A DNA stretch of 46,928 nucleotides. It comes from a virus. The notes under the pieces were generated by a model. The model was not told where the DNA came from and did not search any database. It was given only the letters and a program-made list of their open reading frames with translations. A program made the translations under genes and the position numbers. The stretch covers positions 1 to 46,928 of the IMG/VR virus record IMGVR_UViG_3300027777_000057. One strand, 5' to 3'. Positions 14,325 through 21,204 of the stretch are shown here, piece by piece (positions within the stretch are counted from its first letter, which is position 1; every line of letters starts with the position of its first letter).

Positions 14325-14498
14325 ATGGCAAAGCAAATGATTAAACGTGCTGATGGATCTAGTTCACCACGTGGTTTATGGGACAATTTGAGAAGTAAAG
14401 CTGCTCAAAACAAGAAGACTGGTGCTAAACCTAAAGCTCCTACAAAAGCAATGTTGTCTCAAGAAAAGAAAATTAAATCTCAAACTAAAAAGAAATAA
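14325..14498 (+). CDS. Small basic protein (57 aa)
   Basis: MAKQMIKRADGSSSPRGLWD then Lys/Ala/Pro-rich sequence ending KSQTKKK. The PRGLWDNLR motif in the N-terminal half is the only ordered-looking part. It sits in the basic-protein cluster with 4 bases to the next start. Confidence 0.65.
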   Translation: MAKQMIKRADGSSSPRGLWDNLRSKAAQNKKTGAKPKAPTKAMLSQEKKIKSQTKKK

Positions 14499-14502
14499 TA
14501 TA

Positions 14503-14814
14503 ATGGCAACAATGTCTAAAGCAAAAAATGTATCTGCTGGAGTTGCTCCACAGAATAAGAAGAAAGTAGGTTCTGTAGATGCTAAAGGAGCTTACACTGA
14601 AGTACAAAAACGTACTCTTGGTAACATGAAAATGGGTGGTGAATTAAAAACGCCTACTCCTGATCAAAAAGGTTTAAAAGCACTTCCTACGCCTGTAAGA
14701 AACAAAATGGGATTCAAAAAGAATGGTGGAGCAATGAAGAAAGCAATGATGGGATCAGCTATGTCTACATCTCCTATGATGAAGAAAGGTGGTAAAATGT
14801 CTAAAAAGAAATAA
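14503..14814 (+). CDS. Lys/Met/Gly-rich protein of the basic cluster
   Basis: 103 residues from the ATG at 14503. The N-terminal half has some order (AYTEVQKRTLGNMKMGGELK). The C-terminal half is Met-Lys-Gly repeats (MMKKGGKMSKKK). KKGG and MMKKGG units recur in the next gene, so the two are related. Likely disordered and cationic. Confidence 0.7.
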   Translation: MATMSKAKNVSAGVAPQNKKKVGSVDAKGAYTEVQKRTLGNMKMGGELKTPTPDQKGLKALPTPVRNKMGFKKNGGAMKKAMMGSAMSTSPMMKKGGKMSKKK

Positions 14815-14816
14815 TC

Positions 14817-15191
14817 ATGGCTATTATTAAAAAGAAAGTAATGGTTAAACCCATGAAAAAAGCTAAGCAAGGTATAATTATTCCTGAAAATCCCGATCAA
14901 TCTAATCAGCTAAATAAAATGAAAGCTGAAACAGAAGCTAAATTAAAAAGAGCAAAAGGAATACCTATAAATCCACAAATTAGACGTGATATCAGAAAAG
15001 GTATACTTGATGAGAACGGTCTATATAAAAAAGAAAATGATATGAAAGCTAATATGTCAAGAACTCCTATGAAAAAAGGTGGAGCAATTAAAAAAGCGGG
15101 TATGCATAAAATGCCTGATGGATCTATGATGAAAAATTCTATGATGAAAAAAGGTGGAATGATGAAGAAATGTGCTTATGGCTGCAAGTAA
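14817..15191 (+). CDS. Lys/Met/Gly-rich protein of the basic cluster
   Basis: 124 residues. A charged helical part (NQLNKMKAETEAKLKRAKG) is followed by MKKGGAIKKAGMHKMPDGSM and MMKKGGMMKK, the same repeat type as in the previous protein. It ends with CAYGCK. It overlaps the next gene by 14 bases. No catalytic motif; probably disordered and DNA- or RNA-binding. Confidence 0.7.
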   Translation: MAIIKKKVMVKPMKKAKQGIIIPENPDQSNQLNKMKAETEAKLKRAKGIPINPQIRRDIRKGILDENGLYKKENDMKANMSRTPMKKGGAIKKAGMHKMPDGSMMKNSMMKKGGMMKKCAYGCK

Positions 15192-15411
15192 AAAGAAAGC
15201 ACAACAAGGTGCTGCTGTATCAAATAAGTTTACTATCCCTGCAAAGTCTAAATCTGCAGTTAGTAATACATTTTCTATTCCTCCTAAAAGACAGACTACT
15301 AGAAGTTATACTGGTACAACTGAAGCTGAAGGAGATAGTATGTTAAATGCATTCAAGAAAAGAAATCCTGGCATGAAGTCTGGGGGTAAAATAAAAAAGA
15401 ATGGCAAGTAG
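15178..15411 (+). CDS. Small basic protein with internal duplication
   Basis: 77 residues from the ATG at 15178. VSNKFTIPAKSKSA and VSNTFSIPPKRQTT form an internal repeat (VSN-x-F-x-IP-x-K). The ending MKSGGKIKKNGK resembles its neighbours. It overlaps both adjacent genes, which supports a real operon. Confidence 0.65.
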   Translation: MAASKKKAQQGAAVSNKFTIPAKSKSAVSNTFSIPPKRQTTRSYTGTTEAEGDSMLNAFKKRNPGMKSGGKIKKNGK

Positions 15412-15568
15412 TATGACTGCTGGTAAAGCTAAGAAATCTGGCAAACCACGTAATGCACCAAAGGTGAACAATTCAGCTCCTAATAAACCATTTATGAGAG
15501 AAGCTGATACACCTAAAAGATTAAAGAGTCCTATGCTTCCTATGAAGCAGAAGAGACTTAGTAAATAA
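15401..15568 (+). CDS. Small basic protein (55 aa), last of the rightward cluster
   Basis: MASSMTAGKAKKSGKPRNAP, then a Pro/Lys-rich remainder ending KQKRLSK. It overlaps the previous gene by 11 bases and is followed by a bidirectional terminator. No function recognised. Confidence 0.65.
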   Translation: MASSMTAGKAKKSGKPRNAPKVNNSAPNKPFMREADTPKRLKSPMLPMKQKRLSK

Positions 15569-15612
15569 TAATAATTTTGTTCATTTCATAATTGTGATTT
15601 TTTAATGTAAGT

Positions 15613-15640
15613 AAAAAGGGAACCATTTGGCTCCCTTTTT
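15613..15640. terminator. Bidirectional terminator between convergent operons
   Basis: AAAAAGGGAACC pairs with GGCTCCCTTTTT (one A-C mismatch) around loop ATTT. The A and T ends serve both strands. It separates the rightward basic-protein genes from the leftward GT2 gene, whose stop is 3 bases away. Confidence 0.9.
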
Positions 15641-15642
15641 CT

Positions 15643-16431
15643 TTATATGAAGTAAAGTTCTTTATACCGTTGATTAATCTGATCAGGATTATTATGTATC
15701 CATTGATAGTAGGGTTCATAGAAGTCATCTAGCTCTTCCTCACTAAGTCCATACAAAGGCCTCTTTGCATAGTCTCCTGATGCATTTTTATGATTCTCAA
15801 AATTATCAGGATTGTTGATATCACCTGATTGTTTATGTCCTGCTACTTCACTAGGGTCACTCCAGTTAAAACAATAAGATGGTAAATAGTTTTTATTGTG
15901 TTCATCTAAGTGTCCTTCATCACGAAGTTGTGTGTACCATGACAATCCCTCATATCCTGTAAGATCGCTACGGAATCCAATCTCACGAATTCTATTCATC
16001 TTTACAATAACAGAAGCTTCTAGTGTGTTATTAACTAGTTTTATACCTTCAGCATTAGCAAAGAAACTCATGTGTGGTTTCCATGCGTCTGTGCCCTTCT
16101 CTTGTATACCTTCTACTGCTTGTTCAAGGTGCCATGGAAGATAAACATCATCGTCGTCTGCAAGCATAAAATAATCTCCTGTGGCGTGGGTAACAGCATC
16201 TCTACAGATTTGTCCTCGGTTTGCATATGGTTCTCCTGTCTGGTAATCTTTACCATTGTTAATAAGAATGATTGATGGATCTTTTTCTCCTAACGTGTAA
16301 GGGAATTCTTCATCTGTATTAAAGATGATGAGCTCCTTGTTAGGATATCTCTGTGCTTGATATTGTGATACAATTCTCTGCACACAATAGAATCTTCTGT
16401 ATGATGTACATACGAAACTTACTTTATTCAT
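15643..16431 (-). CDS. Family 2 glycosyltransferase
   Basis: 262 residues. The N-terminus VSFVCTSYRRFYCVQRIVSQ and the motif YFMLADDDDVYLPWHLE (D92-D95) are the nucleotide-binding and metal-binding parts of GT2 (GT-A fold). There is no membrane segment. It is the last gene of a leftward set with a GT9/FkbM fusion and a GT32-like gene, separated from the next by 8 bases. Donor and acceptor cannot be told. Confidence 0.8.
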   Translation of the reverse strand: MNKVSFVCTSYRRFYCVQRIVSQYQAQRYPNKELIIFNTDEEFPYTLGEKDPSIILINNGKDYQTGEPYANRGQICRDAVTHATGDYFMLADDDDVYLPWHLEQAVEGIQEKGTDAWKPHMSFFANAEGIKLVNNTLEASVIVKMNRIREIGFRSDLTGYEGLSWYTQLRDEGHLDEHNKNYLPSYCFNWSDPSEVAGHKQSGDINNPDNFENHKNASGDYAKRPLYGLSEEELDDFYEPYYQWIHNNPDQINQRYKELYFI

Positions 16432-16439
16432 GTTGGTTA

Positions 16440-17897
16440 TTATTTTATAATGAATGGGTAAAAGTTTAAATCATGGTTAGGATAGTTTGCATTTGGAAAA
16501 TCAAGTCCTTCTACTGGAAAAGGAACATCATTTAAACTTCTCACTCTACAATCTTTTCTTAAAAATGTTAGCTCTAGTGTTTCAGGATATTCATTACCAC
16601 CAATATTAAAAAATACATGACAGTTGTTGTTCTCATGAACATGAACTATGTGATGAGTTTTGCTTAACAATTTCAATGATTCTAATATTTTAGGATTATC
16701 AGAGAATATATAATGAAGTTCAATGGTTATTTGTTTGATCTTGTCTAAATGATTACCAAATTCTGATGTAAACAAATCCCATTCTCCTTCTTCTATATCT
16801 AATTTTAAAAAGATGTTCTTATAATCTTGTATATATTCTACTAGATTACTTATATGATCATTGTTTGCGTTTCCTATGTTCTTTTTTACAAAAGATAAAC
16901 CTTCAGGAAGATTTGGAGTATCTACTGTTCCATCTATAACAACACCATTAATTTTATGGTGTTGTATAAAATCAAACTCAAAAGATACATCAGGGCCTAC
17001 TCCTCCAGAAATAAGAAAATCATAATCATAACCATCTACTATTACATATCCCCCATCTTTATTAATGCCAAATCTAGTTTTATTATTAAAAGGACGATGT
17101 GTTATTAAATAACTTAATATGTCTGTATGTAGTTTAGGCTCATAGTTTCTAAGACTTTCATTGTAGTAAACCATTTGAGCATTAGTTCTATATTGATCAA
17201 ACGGTTTAGTAAAACTACTTATCCAACTACCATGATATCCATAATGGTAATAAAATTTTAATTTTTTATTTGGATTATCAAAAATACTAACAAGATGAGA
17301 TGTTCCTGTATCTCCACCTACAAAATATTCACAATCGTATAAGTGATATAGATTTGTTTTAAAATCATGTGAGACAGTAAATCCTTTTACATCTATAACT
17401 TCTGAAAGATTGTCCTTAATACAGATAACTTTCTCATATTCATCAAATTGTGGTGTAGAAAACTCATCTATTCTATCTTGTATAAATTGATTAGACCAGT
17501 TTCTTTCACCATTATAAGAAGCATCTATTAAAGGAAATATGCAAATCTTTTTCTTAAGCTCTCTGTTATCTTCAACACGAATAATACTATCATTCATTTC
17601 TCTAAATGACCATATTTCTACAAATCCTTCAAAGTTAAATTGTCCTGGGTGTTGTGATACATATCCAGAATGGTTTATTAAAAAATCTCTAAACGTTACA
17701 ACATAATCTTTTCCAGGTTGTAAAGAATCATTAGGTATATAAAACTTTATAAATGGATTATTGTTTACTTTCCTCATGTATGCTAATACATTTAAGGTAG
17801 CAATCAAGTCTCCCATTTTTAATAGGCCTCCAAACTGTTGACCAGAAATATTAATAACTATTGGATCATTTTCGTAGTAAGTGTTTATTAATCCCAT
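16440..17897 (-). CDS. Fusion: GT9-like glycosyltransferase domain plus FkbM-like methyltransferase
   Basis: 485 residues. The N-terminal half ends in YFVGGDTGTSHLVSIFDNP (191-209), like the GGDTGxxHLA of heptosyltransferase-type GT9 enzymes. The C-terminal half (about 268-470) has TRFGINKDGGYVIVDG and the SAM-methyltransferase strand NIFLKLDIEEGEWDLF (361-376), as in FkbM enzymes that O-methylate sugars. The fusion suggests one protein that adds or recognises a sugar and caps it with methyl. Two bases separate it from the neighbouring transferase. Confidence 0.7.
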   Translation of the reverse strand: MGLINTYYENDPIVINISGQQFGGLLKMGDLIATLNVLAYMRKVNNNPFIKFYIPNDSLQPGKDYVVTFRDFLINHSGYVSQHPGQFNFEGFVEIWSFREMNDSIIRVEDNRELKKKICIFPLIDASYNGERNWSNQFIQDRIDEFSTPQFDEYEKVICIKDNLSEVIDVKGFTVSHDFKTNLYHLYDCEYFVGGDTGTSHLVSIFDNPNKKLKFYYHYGYHGSWISSFTKPFDQYRTNAQMVYYNESLRNYEPKLHTDILSYLITHRPFNNKTRFGINKDGGYVIVDGYDYDFLISGGVGPDVSFEFDFIQHHKINGVVIDGTVDTPNLPEGLSFVKKNIGNANNDHISNLVEYIQDYKNIFLKLDIEEGEWDLFTSEFGNHLDKIKQITIELHYIFSDNPKILESLKLLSKTHHIVHVHENNNCHVFFNIGGNEYPETLELTFLRKDCRVRSLNDVPFPVEGLDFPNANYPNHDLNFYPFIIK

Positions 17898-17899
17898 GA

Positions 17900-18547
17900 T
17901 TATATACCTTTATAGTTTTTGTCTAACTTGAGCTTATCTTGATTTTCTTTTAACCATGTTGCAGAACCATAATGTAATGCAAATTCACGAAGTTCTTCTA
18001 AAGATGCATTTGATGCAATGTTCATCTCTTTTAACTTTTCATGAATAATAGTGTCATCAAAATCAATTTTAGCATCTAGTCCTAAATAATCTTTAATAAA
18101 TTCACCAAAAAAATGAGGTCCCATCCACCTATTAGATATTTGGTTGTGCACATGCGTTAGCATTGGATGACCTTTTGTAAAGCCGAAGAATGAACTACAG
18201 ATAGTAGGATCTTGATCCCAATGATTTAAATGAATAAATCCATCTCTTTCATCTAATTTACGATTAGAAAATGAATCATACACTTCATAGTCACAATCTA
18301 AATAAATACCACCATATTCATGAACTACGTGTAGTCGTAACATATCAGCTATGACTACCCAATCTTTATTACTTATGAATATATCTTTTAAATCACGTAA
18401 CTTATCTGATAATCGAGGTAAGTTATCATTATTCCAAAAAATATATTCATAGTCAGGATTCATCTGCTTGACCTTTTCACAAAATACTTTGTCTCGATCA
18501 GGCATTTCGTATGGACCTAACCATATTTGATGAATGATTTTTTCCAT
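17900..18547 (-). CDS. GT32-like (OCH1-type) glycosyltransferase
   Basis: 215 residues from the ATG at 18547, which overlaps the stop of the GroES-like gene. KIIHQIWLGPYEMPDRD, DYEYIFWNND, ADMLRLHVVHEYGGIYLDCD (D84-C-D86) are the classical signature of DXD sugar transferases of the Gly_transf_sug family. In bacteria these add hexoses to surface glycans. With the next two genes it forms a three-enzyme sugar-modification unit. Confidence 0.85.
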   Translation of the reverse strand: MEKIIHQIWLGPYEMPDRDKVFCEKVKQMNPDYEYIFWNNDNLPRLSDKLRDLKDIFISNKDWVVIADMLRLHVVHEYGGIYLDCDYEVYDSFSNRKLDERDGFIHLNHWDQDPTICSSFFGFTKGHPMLTHVHNQISNRWMGPHFFGEFIKDYLGLDAKIDFDDTIIHEKLKEMNIASNASLEELREFALHYGSATWLKENQDKLKLDKNYKGI

Positions 18548-18834
18548 TACCAAACAAGGATTACATCAAATGGAGATACTAATAACTTGTTCTCTCCACC
18601 AATAGGAATTACTGGTGCTTTACCTAAAGCTGATGGATCTACTAAGATTTTATCACCTGCTTTAATATCTGTAACAAGATCACCTACAGCATGAACTGTA
18701 AGCTTGTTAAGTTTCTGCATCATCTCTTTTTCAAGAGCTTCTTTAGTGTTGTCGTCAACAATAAGTTTACCTTCTTCTTTCTTAGGAAGGTCTAGCAATA
18801 TTCTATTGCCACGTAATAATTTAAAATCTACCAT
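18547..18834 (-). CDS. GroES-like co-chaperonin
   Basis: 95 residues. LRGNRILLDLPKKEEGKLIV, VHAVGDLVTDIKAGDKILVD and LLVSPFDVILVW follow the Cpn10 strand order. The region where GroES has its mobile loop is replaced by a longer helical piece (TKEALEKEMMQKLNKL). Phages such as T4 encode their own GroES (gp31) to fold capsid protein with host GroEL; no GroEL is in this window. The assignment is by pattern only. Confidence 0.65.
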   Translation of the reverse strand: MVDFKLLRGNRILLDLPKKEEGKLIVDDNTKEALEKEMMQKLNKLTVHAVGDLVTDIKAGDKILVDPSALGKAPVIPIGGENKLLVSPFDVILVW

Positions 18835-19163
18835 TATGCTTCAATTTTTGTTAGTGTATAAAATCTTATAATATCTTCACCATGTAAGTGAATCTCTGAT
18901 TGATATACATCACGCTTACGTGTTACACCAATCATCTTATTAGTCTTAGGATTAATATTAGGTGTTTCTACAACACGCTCATGTATGTCATCTAATAAGA
19001 CTAACAGATCATCTTCATCCATCATCACTGTACGAATTATTTTATTAATATTAAAAGAGTCTAAGAACTCTTTATCTTCCTCTTTACGAGTGTAAAAGAA
19101 TTGATTTGTCATTGTTTGTTTGGTTTTGCGACTCTCCAAGTCTGTATAAACTTCTTGCGTCAT
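18834..19163 (-). CDS. Hypothetical protein
   Basis: Up to 109 residues; a second in-frame ATG at 19112 (MTNQFFYTRKEEDKEFL) would give 92. It ends with beta-patterned IHLHGEDIIRFYTLTKIEA. Charged, no membrane segment. One-base overlap with the GroES-like gene indicates co-translation. Family not recognised. Confidence 0.65.
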   Translation of the reverse strand: MTQEVYTDLESRKTKQTMTNQFFYTRKEEDKEFLDSFNINKIIRTVMMDEDDLLVLLDDIHERVVETPNINPKTNKMIGVTRKRDVYQSEIHLHGEDIIRFYTLTKIEA

Positions 19164-19170
19164 TGGTTTA

Positions 19171-19533
19171 TTATTTAATTGTTTTAATTGTTTTTCTTTC
19201 TTTTTGAATTAATTCAGAATAAAAATATATTGTTATAGGAATAATTGCACTAATTATATTCATTGCTACAAACTTTTGTGTAAAGCCTATTTCAAACCAA
19301 TAATTCAAAACATTAATACTCCAAGAGACTATACCAAAAAACAATGCTGTATTTTTCCTACCATACATTGTAAACAAATATATACTTGTTTCTAAACTAA
19401 CTGCAAACACCCAACTCATTATTAATGAATAAGTTTCAGGAGTTGACAAGATATAGAATACATGAGCAGCATGATTTATTTGTGTTAATAAAGCACAAGC
19501 AATTGTAATTCTAATTAAGGTTCTTTTGTTCAT
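19171..19533 (-). CDS. Small polytopic membrane protein
   Basis: 120 residues from the ATG at 19533 (MNKRTLIRIT), just clear of the PhoH stop. Four hydrophobic helices can be seen: IACALLTQINHAAHVFYIL, LIMSWVFAVSLETSIYLF, ALFFGIVSWSINVLNYW, and MNIISAIIPITIYFY. It ends with a basic tail (KERKTIKTIK). It lies among cytoplasmic replication genes. Function unknown; an inner-membrane host modifier is possible. Confidence 0.65.
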   Translation of the reverse strand: MNKRTLIRITIACALLTQINHAAHVFYILSTPETYSLIMSWVFAVSLETSIYLFTMYGRKNTALFFGIVSWSINVLNYWFEIGFTQKFVAMNIISAIIPITIYFYSELIQKERKTIKTIK

Positions 19534-19537
19534 AAGA

Positions 19538-20188
19538 TTAATTATTATATTCAAAATCAAGAATTTTTCCAACAATATCTGACCTATGGTTTTCTTTTAA
19601 CTTAATCCATTTAATTTCATCAATCTTCTTAGATAGGTCAATGGCAAAACTAAGTCCGTTATAACTGTCCTTAATGTCCTTTTGTTCGTTATCTCCGTTA
19701 ACAATAATCTTACCTGTTTTACCAAGTCTAGTTAAAATAGCAAGCATTTCAGCCTTTGTAAGATTTTGTGCTTCTTCAACTACTAATATATCATCAATAG
19801 TTTTACCACGAATAAATTGAACAGGATAAGCTACAATGCGTTCATCTTTTACCATAGCTTGAATCTTTATTTTATCAGCACACTTAACGAGGTTTTCTTG
19901 GAACGCTTCTAAATAAGGATTAAACTTATCATCCAATGAACCTGGAAGGTATCCCAAAGAATTACCGACTTCTATAGTAGCACGAGTGATGAAGATGTGA
20001 TTACATTGTTTTTTATTCAAGAAATCTAATGCAGCTAATGCACAAATTAAAGATTTACCAGAACCTGCACGTCCTGTGACAATCACAATTTGATTCTCTA
20101 TAATTAGTTTTCTAGCTTCTTTTTGTTCCTCGTTGAGAATAACATTATATTTAATCTCTTGCTTGCGTTCACGATTAGGTTCTTTCAT
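19538..20188 (-). CDS. PhoH-like ATPase
   Basis: 216 residues. Walker A is GRAGSGKS (39-46). ITRATIEVGNSLGYLPGS is the PhoH-specific stretch, Walker B is DDILVVEEAQN, and INGDNEQKD-like sensor residues appear as IIVNGDNEQKDIK. PhoH proteins are RNA-associated ATPases related to SF1 helicases and are common in phages, where their exact job is unclear. It overlaps the NinG-like gene by 14 bases. Confidence 0.88.
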   Translation of the reverse strand: MKEPNRERKQEIKYNVILNEEQKEARKLIIENQIVIVTGRAGSGKSLICALAALDFLNKKQCNHIFITRATIEVGNSLGYLPGSLDDKFNPYLEAFQENLVKCADKIKIQAMVKDERIVAYPVQFIRGKTIDDILVVEEAQNLTKAEMLAILTRLGKTGKIIVNGDNEQKDIKDSYNGLSFAIDLSKKIDEIKWIKLKENHRSDIVGKILDFEYNN

Positions 20189-20591
20189 ACTTTAGTTTTA
20201 ATGATTCTCGTCTTTTATTAACTTCTTCATACTTATACATATCATTCTCTACAGAAGTATGTTCATCAAGTGTCAAAATTATAATATTTTCTTCATCTAG
20301 ACAAGCTTCTGGATATTTTTCTTTTGGTAATATATGATGAAAGTAAGTTGTCATTGGTTCACTTCCTAAATAAGATCCACTCACTTCAGAATAATGTTTG
20401 CGTTTTTTCCAAATTTCTAAGAAGAAGTTTCTCATTGTTTCTATCTTAATTTTCTGCACAAACATGTCACGCTTAGCTACTAATAACCCTCCACGTTTAG
20501 GAGTGATGGGTTTACGCTTGATGTGACTCAAACATAAACCCTTACTCCATATAGGTTTATTACAGTTTTCTACAGAACATAATTTTACCAT
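20175..20591 (-). CDS. NinG/Rap-like or HNH-type nuclease
   Basis: 138 residues. An N-terminal zinc-type cluster (CSVENCNKPIWSKGLCLSHI) is followed by TTYFHHILPKEKYPEA and IIILTLDEHTSVEND, which resembles the HNH core of NinG-type recombination proteins. NinG in lambdoid phages acts on recombination intermediates. The gene sits between PhoH and DUF3310 with overlaps on both sides. Nuclease assignment is moderately sure; Holliday-junction specificity is not shown. Confidence 0.6.
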   Translation of the reverse strand: MVKLCSVENCNKPIWSKGLCLSHIKRKPITPKRGGLLVAKRDMFVQKIKIETMRNFFLEIWKKRKHYSEVSGSYLGSEPMTTYFHHILPKEKYPEACLDEENIIILTLDEHTSVENDMYKYEEVNKRRESLKLKYERT

Positions 20592-20859
20592 CTTGTTTTT
20601 CTATTAATAGATTAAGATAAGTTTGAGCCTTCTTTAAATCTTCTAGTCCATTCTTACGCTTCCATCTCAGTAAATACTTTAATACATTACCTTCTAGAAA
20701 GTCTAATTCATATTCATTAGCTATATCGATTACATCAAACGCATATCCTTTATAATGATCTGGATGTACAGGTCTTTCCATCTGACCTATCTCATCCATT
20801 TCTAGTCTATCTTTTAATGTATTACCTTGTAATCTTTCCTCAATTTCCTGTTGATCCAT
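20560..20859 (-). CDS. DUF3310 family protein
   Basis: 99 residues. RPVHPDHYKGYAFDVIDIAN, LDFLEGNVLKYLLRWKRK, GLEDLKKAQTYLNLLI is the DUF3310 pattern, frequent in phage nucleotide-metabolism operons and sometimes labelled nucleotide kinase without proof. The His-Tyr and conserved helix KYLLRWKRKNG are the key residues. A strong terminator lies just upstream, so this gene opens a new transcript or depends on read-through. Confidence 0.8.
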   Translation of the reverse strand: MDQQEIEERLQGNTLKDRLEMDEIGQMERPVHPDHYKGYAFDVIDIANEYELDFLEGNVLKYLLRWKRKNGLEDLKKAQTYLNLLIEKQDGKIMFCRKL

Positions 20860-20886
20860 TTGTTTCTATTTATATTAATTAAAAAA

Positions 20887-20927
20887 GAAGATGGAAGTTA
20901 CAGTAGCACTCCTGTAACCTCCTCTTC
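20887..20927 (-). terminator. Intrinsic terminator after the dUTPase transcript
   Basis: GAAGATGGAAGTTACAG pairs with CTGTAACCTCCTCTTC with one mismatch and one bulge, around loop TAGCACTC. On the - strand it is followed by CTTTTTTAATTAA. It ends leftward transcription from the recA-dUTPase genes. Confidence 0.85.
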
Positions 20928-20985
20928 TATAAAATAAACACTTGACTAACCATAAGAAGTCATGACTTTCCTGTAGATCCTTCGT

Positions 20986-21204
20986 TTAAGCATAGTTTAA
21001 GTTGTAACAAATAACATCACCTGTATAATAGGCTGTTTGGACTTTACAACTTAATAGCCTGGTTAGACTTCTCTCCTGATGTGTTTTAAGACCAGGTAGT
21101 TTTTTTTCATCTACATCCACACTTAATATCTTAATTTCCTGTGCTTCCGAATCCTTTATCTCCTCTTTCTGTTTCTGATAATTCTTCCACTTGTTTGTAT
21201 TCAA
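20986..21204 (-). CDS. Doubtful small open frame behind dUTPase
   Basis: The ATG start (MNTNKWKNYQKQKEE) lies inside the dUTPase 3' exon in another frame (74 bases of overlap). A GTG start at about 21122 would give VDVDEKKLPGLKTHQERSLT and 24 more residues with almost no overlap. The ending YYTGDVICYNLNYA gives no recognisable family. If it is not a gene, the stretch 20928-21130 holds nothing else I can name. Confidence 0.35.
   Translation of the reverse strand: MNTNKWKNYQKQKEEIKDSEAQEIKILSVDVDEKKLPGLKTHQERSLTRLLSCKVQTAYYTGDVICYNLNYA

Noticed and set aside
13538-14330. Second group I intron around the endonuclease VII gene
   Set aside because: The upstream gene is already complete, and I find no P7-type GTTCAGAGACTA or AAGATATAGTCC core in the segment. 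A simple insertion explains it better.
20928-20990. A 15-residue frame (MLKRRIYRKVMTSYG) with a nearby AAGTCATGACTT palindrome
   Set aside because: Too short to support without comparison, and the palindrome lies inside it with no known site type.
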